This document shows positions 55,724 to 64,000 of a stretch of DNA of 64,000 nucleotides, piece after piece. The stretch lies in assembly GCF_010093535.1 (NCBI RefSeq), contig NW_022985195.1:64853-128852 (forward strand). Reading direction: 5' to 3'. The translations under genes were made by a program, and so were the position numbers. Under the pieces are notes generated by a model. The model was not told the DNA's origin. It saw nothing but the letters and a program-made list of their open reading frames with translations, and made no database searches. Position 1 is the stretch's first letter. Each line of letters opens with the position of its first letter. This DNA comes from Lindgomyces ingoldianus. Its lineage: Eukaryota; Ascomycota; Dothideomycetes; Pleosporales; Lindgomycetaceae.

Positions 55724-57010
55724 CAGGGGGGTCTCCTGAGCGGGCTGTTCCGCGTGCACAAGCTAACATCTGTGCATAGAATGTTCTAAATAATTTACAA
55801 CCCTTTATAAGTAGGTTGCTAACAAACTTTATGTCCCTTATTTAGCTTACTCTACTACTAAAATGTACTATAATGCTAAAGACACTAAATTAACAATTAA
55901 TGTATAAGAAGCGTATACAGATTAATACCCTTTATAAGATAGGCTAAAAATAAAAGGATATTGCCTAGAAACTAGGGATACCTACTTCTATAGTCTCTCT
56001 CTGCCTCTGTACGCCTAAGACGCCTATAAAGCCTAAGGGACAGTCTCCTATTTTATTAACTCTATTTTAAATCCTTCTTGTACAGCATGCAACTAAGAAC
56101 GCTAAGCAGCAATAGAAAACTTAAAAGGAGATAGCTTAAAAGCTAGAGATAACTATCTACTAGTAATTACTTATTAAGGCCTTTAGAAAGAAGCTTTATT
56201 ATTACTATAAGGCTATAGAAAAGCCCTTCCTTACTAACTAACATAAGGTAGATTAAGTTAAGTAGGCATAGAAGCATCTAGACTAGACTAGCAATTAATA
56301 GGCTAGTATAGGCTAGCCCTAGCAAGGTGTAGGTAACAAGGAGAGCTAAAAAGCGCTTCTTACCTGCCTACTGTGTTGCTTAATTTAAGGGCTACTTAAG
56401 CTGCATAGTATAGGTAATAATATCTAAGGATATAAAGGGCCCCTTTATTATGTATAAAAAAAGCTAGTGTATAAACTAAAAGCACTTAGTTAACTCTAAA
56501 GTCTATATTAAGCATATCCTACTACTTATTATAGCCTTTTAAGATGTGTACACTGCGTACATAGGCAAGTAGCTAACCTTAATAAAGGATAACGCATCTA
56601 TCTATACATTAAAGGCTATAAAGGAGGCTAAGGAGGCCTTAGGTATTCTAAAGATCTAGTAGCTAGTAAACTTACCTAACTTTAACGCTATTAAGAATGT
56701 CTAGCAGATCTTAAAATATTACTTAGGGAAGCGCTTTCTAAAGACTAATAGTAAGGTAAGGCAGTATCTTTTTAAAAAGGAAAAGAAATTGTCTTTAGTA
56801 ACTATAGCAAGTACATTAAGTTAATAAGAGAGCGCTGTTAGGCAGTTATTAAGGCTAAAAGTAGACATACAAAGTAGTAAGACAGTAGTAGGACAAAATA
56901 ACAGTACAATGCTTATTTGTATGTATTTTACATAGAAAACAGCATTTTGAGAGCATTCGAGAATCGCTCGCCTGTGCGCGCGGGTGCAGCCCGTTCATGG
57001 AGGGGGGTTG
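55724..57010 (+). mobile_element. Tc1-type DNA transposon relic
   Basis: 1287 bp, the typical Tc1 size, flanked by TA at 55722-55723 and 57011-57012. The ends are imperfect inverted repeats: left CAGGGGGGTCTCCTGAGCGG, right (minus strand) CAACCCCCCTCCATGAACGG; agreement is good only from about position 12 inward, including CGGGCTG and GCAC. The interior (about 55,790-56,930) is AT-rich and free of YCA, with a decayed transposase on the plus strand. The outer 60-80 bp keep normal composition. Confidence 0.8.
55850..56830 (+). pseudogene. Decayed Tc1-type transposase (DDE superfamily)
   Basis: Recognisable pieces separated by stops: KPFLTN.HKVD.VK.A, then KHLD.T (about 56,221-56,287), and KDNASIYTLKAIKEAKEALG (about 56,588-56,647), where relatives have QDNA(S/P)xH. 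Then comes LVNLPNFNAIKNV (about 56,671-56,703), corresponding to the WPxxSPDLNPIENxW block, followed by Q-I-L-K-Y. Dots mark TAG/TAA at conserved Trp, Arg or Gln positions, as expected from TGG-to-TAG change. Confidence 0.8.
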
Positions 57011-57502
57011 TACGACCATTGTGACGACGCATACGAATATCGTGAGAGCCACGCGCGAGAGCTATGCGTGACTACTGCAAACAATTTTCGACTCCTCTAG
57101 CGCATAGCATCCATAGCTGTTTGGTTCGTAATTGCGGCCGTATGCGGTGGGAGATTTGTAGAATTGTCACCGAAAAAACATTCCACTGCCACCACTCGGC
57201 GTAGAGAACGAGCATTGACATCAGTGATGGCTTAGACGAGTGGTATATTCGTTTTGTTCGCTAGTCCTACAAACTGTAGAGGCAGAAAACCCATTGCATG
57301 TTCTTTCTGACTTGTTTATACACTCTCTTGCATACTTCCGGGCGACAGAGTAACATGACTGTGTTTCCCACCTTCACCCGTCATGAGCTCCTTATAATCG
57401 GACGAACCTTCGGCATAGTTGATGTACTATACACAGTTGACCGAATGCTTTCAGTAGACCTGCCTTTCCGGAAACCAGGCATGCAAGGAGCTGCACACGG
57501 CC
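57011..57502. other. Unique spacer between the Tc1-type and Copia elements
   Basis: About 490 bp with normal trinucleotide content and no gene. Confidence 0.45.
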
Positions 57503-57727
57503 TGTGTGGTAGAATGTGAATTTTCTTGCATGAGCTGAGGAGGGGACATATGGCAAACGACTCGACAAGGGAGCGAGATCCAAACAAGGTGGAATGAGTG
57601 TATTGTAAGGTCTGAGGAGCTCGATAGAGCTCTAAGCTGACTATATACTGTACGAGATAGGAGCTATGCCTAATGAGTGAATAGTGCAGTACATGGGTAT
57701 GATATCGCGTGAGACACGTGCGACACA
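57503..57727 (-). repeat. Putative 3' LTR of the Copia-type relic
   Basis: 225 bp beginning (minus strand) TGTGTCGCACGTG and ending CCACACA; terminal TGTGT/ACACA inverted repeat. Preceded by a polypurine tract. Composition is normal, unlike the interior. The partner LTR is not in the window. Confidence 0.6.
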
Positions 57728-59829
57728 CTCCCCCAGCTTTAACAAAGTGAATACTAAAGCAAAGCTGTACAAAGAGAAATAATAAACTGCAGGTGTACAG
57801 TAGTGCACTTAAAAGCGCAAAATAGCAAAAGAAGTTAGCTTAGGCTTAGGCTTTAAAGCTAATGTTAGTAGAGTAAGCCTTTAGAGCGTTACTTAAGCAG
57901 ATAAGGCCTAGTTATTTAATAAAGGCTTAATGCTTTTATTAAGGTAAGAACTTAGTAAGGCTGTTAAGCAGCATGTCTACAGTAGAGATTTAGTGTATGC
58001 AAATCCTTCTTTTCTAAGGCTTATAATTAATTAGAGCTGTGTGCTAAGTAGTTATAGCTTACTTAAGATTATTATTATTAGTCTTAAAGTCTATAGCTGC
58101 GTTACCTGTTTGCAGATAGACCTTAATAACTAATAGTAGCTTATTATTAGAGCTATTATCTAGTGTGTTGTTAAGGTTATGTTAAAAGACTAAGTTAATA
58201 TTAATTTCTCTTTTAAAGTTAACCTTTAAGATAGTTTCTAAGGTTATTTTAAAAAAAGGCATATAATAAAGGGAGCCTTACTAGCGCTTTTTATGCAGCT
58301 AATTACTAGGTCTTTTATTACGCTCCTTAAGCTCTAAAAGCTCTTTTGTAAAATTAATGTAATCTTTATTATTTAAGGTATTATCTTGCGTAATAGGTTG
58401 CTGTGTAAGGTCTTTAGTAGCTATAACTATTAGCAAAATAGATCTAATGCATAGATCCTCTGTGCGCAATACTAGGGCCTAGTAACCTCTAGTTTAAGTA
58501 GTAAAGTAGATTAGTAATTAAGTGCTATTATAAAGTTATTTATATATAAGGTTGTCTCTAGAGTTAAAATGTATATTCTGTCCTTAAGAAAGAGATACAA
58601 GACTAGTAAACATGCTAGAGATGTAGGCTACATTATTTAGGTTTATCTTAGTAGGTCCTCTAAGACTCTTTACAGTAAGTGTGACTATGCCCTATGCTAG
58701 TATAAGAAGGTGTTAGCTGCTAGCCCTAAGTTAGTCTAATAGAGATAAGCTCTAAGTCTATTAAAAGTTAGCTAGATTATTATAAACATAGATGTCTACT
58801 CTAGAATCTAGAATCTATAAGTGCTAGAGAGAATTCTCTTTATTATCTAGCTCTACAGCATGTTCTTTACTTATAAGGTTTATTATAAAGCTTATAAGAG
58901 TAGCTGCTAATTACCTAGTGCTAGTTAAAGCATTAAGTAGATTTTAGTTAGTAGAATTATTAGAAGCTAGCGTCTTAGAAATTGCATTTAGATGTAGACT
59001 AGGTTAAGACTATAAGCTTTAATTATATAATTAAGTTATATAACTAGATAATTAAGTTAGCTAATAATAGTTACTATTATTACTACCCTTTCTACATCCT
59101 CTTCTTTAGTTTAGTTAGTCTCTTAGTAGTAAAAGAAAGTCTCTGTTCTTAAGCTACTTAGCTTCTACTTTAAGCTAAGAATTACTACTTATCTACTTAT
59201 TATATTTCTGCTAGAGGAAGGTAAAGATCTAGAACTTTTTAAGTCTTAGTTAAGGATTATTAATCTTACAGTTTTTAGATTTATAGCAACTTTTATAAAA
59301 GTTGCATATAAACTGCTGTTGCTGCTGTTCTAGTGTAAATAAGCGTCCTTAGTATATAGCAAAACTGCTATAAGTAACACTAGGTTGCTAAGCTAGCTAT
59401 AATTATTACTAATTTTTAAAAAACTCTAGACAGCTAGTAAGAAAATTAGGTAGATCTTTATTAGTCTGTTTATGCTAGACTAGAATTAATTAGATGGCTG
59501 CTGCGCATCTAGGGTTTACATCTAAAATTGCTAACATAAAGTTATAGTGTAGTTAATATTCTGTTACATTTAGCAGGTAGACTAATTTAGCATTAATATA
59601 TGCATTTTTGTACGCTGTAATTTATTAGTCTTGTTTTATTTTTAATAACTACTTCCTTGCGCAGTTATATGCTGTTTGTGCGCTCTGCTTAAGCTGCTTA
59701 TTAGAGGGCTCTAGAATTGCCCTTAAGGCTTTTAGCCTTTTATAGATTATTTTTTTGTCCCTAATAATAAAGTAGTTTAATGCGTTAATAGTGCTTTTAA
59801 TAAGCACATAAATGTCTAATAAGGCTTTA
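57503..59829 (-). mobile_element. Copia-type LTR retrotransposon relic, internally deleted
   Basis: Orientation minus. The 3' end is a 225-bp LTR-like block (57503-57727, TGTGT..ACACA), preceded in the element's sense by the purine tract AAAGCTGGGGGAG. Next to it is the C-terminal end of the Copia RNase H (STVDMLLNSLTKFLP, then KH.AFIK.LGL, about 57,900-58,000). The protease region is about 58,560-58,830 (ILDSRVDIYVYNN, then VTLTVKSLRGPTKINLNN). Only about 0.4-0.5 kb lies between the two, where an intact element would have about 3 kb of integrase and reverse transcriptase, so the centre seems lost. The right side is interrupted by the Gypsy LTR at 59830. The interior is heavily C-to-T decayed. 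Confidence 0.72.
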
Positions 59830-60158
59830 TGTTAAGTTTATGTCACAATTGTGCACGAGTAAGGTTATAGAGCTTCACAGAGGTCTAGTTTAATTACTAC
59901 GTGAGGTATTATAGTAGGTACAAGACGTTGTGTAAGAAATAGGAAGGTTTAGAAAGAAATTAGTAATTAAATACTTAGCTTAAAAGTCTAAGCGCTTTAG
60001 GTATAAATTAAGCCTGTTCTAAGTTTAGTTAGTGTTAAAGCAGTTTATGCTTAAGTTTATGTCTATGTTATGTTGTGTTTATGTTAGACGTGCACTAATA
60101 ATACTCTAGTACATGTCTAATACAGTTATGTTTAGGATCTAGGGAGGATACTATAACA
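59830..60158 (-). repeat. 3' LTR of the Gypsy-type element
   Basis: 329 bp starting TGTTATAGTATCC and ending CTTAACA on the minus strand, with a TGTTA/TAACA terminal inverted repeat. Adjacent 59825-59829 (CTTTA) would be one copy of the target duplication. Confidence 0.7.
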
Positions 60159-61433
60159 GTACCCCCCCTCTTATTAGGAAGAGAATCCTTTACATTAGTA
60201 GTTCTAGCATTAAGTTGTCTTTATTAAAGTATAGGTTTAGTTTAGATAAGTATTAAGTGTAAAATTAAGTTACTGCAAAGTTTTTTTACAGAGCTTCTAC
60301 AGGTTTTTATAACAGTTTGTTATATCTAGTCTATTTTATAAAGTATTTATAGATATGTTTTTTCTTATTAAACTAAATCTATTTAATGTTTTCTACAACA
60401 TATTCTAGTTTATTATTTATAATAATAGGTTTAAGTAGCAGGTTTAGCTATCTAGGTAGATAGTTAGATTTAAAGGCTACTTAGCGCAGCAATAATACGT
60501 AGAACACAGGGTGTATCTTTATGCTGTTAGGTAGGATTAATTAGTAAGCGTGCAATAAGACTATATAGGCTACTATAAAGAGGCTAAAGTTCTTTTAATT
60601 AAGTTTCTTTAATTATTAGTTTATTTAGATATTTCTAGTGTCTAGCTAGACCTTCTTACTAGCTGCATACGCAGGGGTAGAGGTTTAAAATTAGTTTACA
60701 TACTCTTATTAAAAAGCTTAAGCCTATGTAAGCTTTTTATAAATATATTTAGATATATTTTAAATTTTATTAATAAGTCTATTTATGTTTATTACTTATA
60801 TAAATTAATAAGTTAGTTAGGGGGTATTTATAAGTAGTTTAAATCTTATTTAAAGGTAGTATCTATAGTTTACTAAAAATAAAGATACTTATATTAATTT
60901 AGATGTTATATTATTAGCTTTAAACTATGCTATAGCTAACTATTTTACCTAGTTGTCTTACTAGTAGTTTATGTACACTTATAAGACTTATTTTATTATA
61001 GTGTTTACATTCTTAGTCTAGCTATTAGTCTCTAGGTAAAAAGCTGTAGATAGATAAAGAATAATTTAAAGCTATTTATAAAGTTTATTCTAGAAGGCTA
61101 AGACAAACTATGTACCTCTGTCTAATATAATTATGTTAGGTAGGCTATAGTAAACCTATACATGTTAGTAGAATAACTAGGCTATATTAGGGGCAGTTAT
61201 AGAAGAACATAGTATTAAGTGTTAATACTTAGTTAAGTAATTAACAACTACTATAATATTTATATACTCTTTAGATAGAAGTAAGTTTATAATAAAATTA
61301 ATTAATATATCTTTCTAAGCTTATTTAGAGATTAAAAGTAGTTTAAGCAGGCTATTATACCTTTCTTAAAAGGCCTTTACTTTATAGTAAGTATAGCAAC
61401 ATAATATGTATTAGCGTACAGTATAGAACATGC

Positions 61434-62930
61434 GGGGCTAGTAGTACTCTCTCTGTAGTAGGTTAAGAGTCTTTCCTTTGCCTAAGTGTCCTCTAACAGG
61501 TAAGTTATGTACAATTTAGAGTAGTTTAATTCTTAGTTTATTAAAATTAAAGATTATAAGTTAGTTATAGTAATATAGCTTACTATTTTAGTTTTTATAG
61601 TTAGCTAGTATTACCTTTTTTAACTAACTAGCGCTGTTTTAGAGTAAGTTTAAGGTTTTTTAGATAAATTTATTATTTAAATACTTATTAGTAATAATTT
61701 AATTAATTATTTAATCTATTTTATTTAAGTTAAGGTCTAAAAATAGCTTAAGTTAAAGTAAAGTTTAGTGTTAAGCCTTTTACACTTCTTTTTAAGTAAA
61801 GATATTTTAGAATTGCCTTATAAAAGCATCTAGTTTTCTTCTATCTTAACTAAAATAATAAGTAATTTTAAAATTAAAACAAAATAAGTATTTAAACTAA
61901 TAGGCTTATTAGTAGCTAAGTTATTTTATAGTTATAAAGTACTATAAGTTTTTATAGTTAGATAGGACCTATATTAGATGCGCTGCACTTTCTAGTTTAG
62001 GTTGCTATTATTTAAAGTAGTGTACTATAGTAAGTAATTTTTTATTATAAATTTTATAATTACCTTTTACAGGACTTATTCTTTTTAAGAAGTATATAAT
62101 AGGCCTAATAGTCCTATCTAGCTTAGTCTAGAAGAGAACTTCTGCTACTATGTAGTCTAAGGCATTAGCTTCTACAAGTATTAGTAGTTTAAAGTTAAAG
62201 TAGTAAAGTATTAAAGCTTTAGTAAAAGCTTTTTTTAGCTAGTTAAAGAACTATTAGTAATTTAAGTTAAAGTTAAATTAAACCTTTTTCTTAGTAAGTA
62301 TAATTATAGGGCTTACTAGCTATAAAAAGTTGTTAATAAATTATTAGTAAAAGTTAGTAAATTTTATAAAGGCTTAAATATTTTTTATATTTTTTAGGTA
62401 TTACTAATCTAGCATAGTTTAAACCTTAATAAGGTTTATTTAGATGCTATTTGTAAAAATTACATATCTTAAATATGTAACCTTTAATTAGTAGAACTTA
62501 TATTTATCTATATTAAGTTATAGACCTGCTTTTTCTATAGCCTTTAGCACTAGGCGTACATGCTGTTTATGCTCTAAAAGGCTATTGCTATAGATTAGAA
62601 TATTATTAATATACATAGTGCAGAACATGTCTAGGTAGGGTTAGAGTAAGTTGTTTATAAAATATTAAAAAGTACTAAGCATATTAGCTAAGCTAAAGGG
62701 CATTACTAGGTACTTAAATAGTTTATATTAGGTCTAAAACACTATTAGCTACTTATTACCCTTTACTATTCTTAGCTTGTTAAAGGCAGTAATAATATCT
62801 AACTTTATAAAATACTTTGCTTTACTTAGTTAGCTTAAAGTTTCTTATAAAAAAAGAATTAAGTATTAGTTTTTAATAGTAACAGCATTTAGTTTTTAGT
62901 AGTTAACATAGAATTAAAGCCTACCTTTAG
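61434..62930 (-). pseudogene. Decayed Gypsy pol region (reverse transcriptase to integrase)
   Basis: The reverse transcriptase start near 62,880-62,930 reads FYVNYRKLNAVTVKNRY. The KLDIITAFNKLRI block lies about 62,760-62,815. The catalytic YxDD motif is present as YINNILIY (about 62,590-62,616), both Asp codons changed GAT to AAT. The integrase zinc-binding block is at 61,434-61,500: PVRGHLGKGKTLNLLQREYY, then TAG where Trp is expected. It cannot encode an active enzyme. Confidence 0.85.
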
Positions 62931-64000
62931 GTTTCTTTATAAATAGTATAAGTAATACTACTAATAAAAAGCTAGCTTAAATAAACCCTTTTTTTAAGTT
63001 CTTGTTAAAGTATTTTTAAAGCACTTTTAATTTATTTAGTAACATTTTATATAGTAGCCTATAACTAGGTTGTTTACTAGGCTTAAAAGTTATTTAGTAA
63101 TTATATAAATGTTATATTAAAAGCTTATTAGACTTATCTTAAAAAAAGACATATAATAAGTTATAGTAGTTTTAAAAAACTATTATTCTTAAGTTAGTAT
63201 GTTTTTAGAGAGCTAAAGCTTAGTCTATATTAGAAATTATAACTGTGTAGATTTTGTAATCTAGTTATTAAGCTAGGGTTATAAATAAGGCAGGTCTTAT
63301 ATAGCAGATGTCTATCTGCTGTTTAAGTCCTAGTTTATGTTTAAATTAAGTAGGTAAAAGTTTTTTAAAGGCTTTCTTTTCTTTAAGTTTAAGCAGTTAT
63401 TAAATTATTTTATATAGCCTATTTTAGTAAAAGGCCTAGCTTATTAGCCTTACTTAAGTAGTTTTTTTTTAAGTTATTAAAAAGTAGGTCTAAAAACCTT
63501 TTATATTAAGTGCTATTTAAGTGTTGTTTAGGTGTAAGCATAAGCATATATCTTAGCATTAAAAAAAGTTAAAGTTTAAAACTTACTTTTAGTAATTAAA
63601 AGTAACTTTATGCTAATATAGCTATAGTTGTTCTAAAATTAGGTTATAATATCTTATGTTTATTATATAAAGTTTAATCTACTTTTTATAGTGTTAGTAA
63701 GTAATTATAATAGTTATAGTATAAGAGATAGAACCTTCTTTAAGTTGTTTTCTATTAAATTTAGTTAAGTAAATTATTTAGGTAAGTAGTGTTAATTAAA
63801 GATTTAGTTTATATGCTAGTTTTTTATTAATATAACCTATGCTATTTACTTCTAAGTTAATAAGAGCCTGTATTAAGGCTAATATAGTTCTTTATTATAA
63901 ATATACAAAAATATTAACTTAGTACTTTTAGTTATTAGTAGGGGACTTAGCCTATAAGTTAGTAAAGATCTAGTGTTAAATTAGTCCTAAAGGGCAACTT

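Larger units (their letters stand above)
59830..64000 (-). mobile_element. Gypsy-type (Ty3) LTR retrotransposon relic, cut by the right window edge
   Basis: Orientation minus. The 3' LTR (59830-60158) is followed towards higher coordinates by the polypurine tract AGAGGGGGG. Then, reading in from the 3' side, come an integrase relic, an RNase H region and a reverse transcriptase relic; gag/protease would lie at 63-64 kb and beyond. Domain order RT-RNase H-integrase is that of Gypsy, not Copia. Every domain is broken by stops, and TCA, CCA, TGA and TGG are virtually absent. The 5' LTR is outside the window. Confidence 0.85.

Overview
The window is nuclear DNA of a filamentous ascomycete (Pezizomycotina). 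Genes carry short 48-65 nt introns with GT..CTAAC/CTGAC..AG signals, are widely spaced on both strands, and encode typical fungal proteins. A 5S rRNA gene lies alone among protein genes. Transposons show C-to-T decay of the repeat-induced point mutation (RIP) type. I cannot place it to order from sequence alone.

Layout. 0-31 kb is the conserved, gene-rich part. It holds a broken glycoside hydrolase 5 (GH5) gene cut by the left edge, mss51 (COX1 translation), a vacuolar carboxypeptidase Y, the ribosome maturation factor sdo1, an unknown conserved protein, rps18, a large disordered CxxC protein, a secreted PAF-acetylhydrolase-like protein that has lost its whole catalytic triad, a decayed gene, dus1 (tRNA dihydrouridine synthase), a FYVE-domain protein, a long-chain alcohol oxidase and a GNAT acetyltransferase. 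31-55 kb is accessory: two small secreted cysteine-containing proteins, a laccase, a protein kinase with a CRIB-like N-terminus, a 5S rRNA gene, a GT25 glycosyltransferase and a GH45 endoglucanase. Between them are long stretches without genes and a 2.1 kb pogo/Fot1-type transposon relic. 55.7 kb to the right edge is a transposon graveyard: a 1.29 kb Tc1-type relic, an internally deleted Copia element, and a Gypsy element that runs off the right edge and appears to have been inserted into the Copia element.

Several genes fit a plant-associated or saprotrophic life: GH5, GH45, laccase, alcohol oxidase and small secreted proteins. They are not arranged as an obvious biosynthetic cluster. The most distinctive signals are (1) RIP-like mutation that seems confined to YpCpA trinucleotides and stops sharply before the transposon ends; (2) an intact secreted hydrolase-fold protein with all three catalytic positions replaced; and (3) two neighbouring small secreted proteins whose C-terminal cysteine exons appear only after splicing, one of them through a GC-AG intron.
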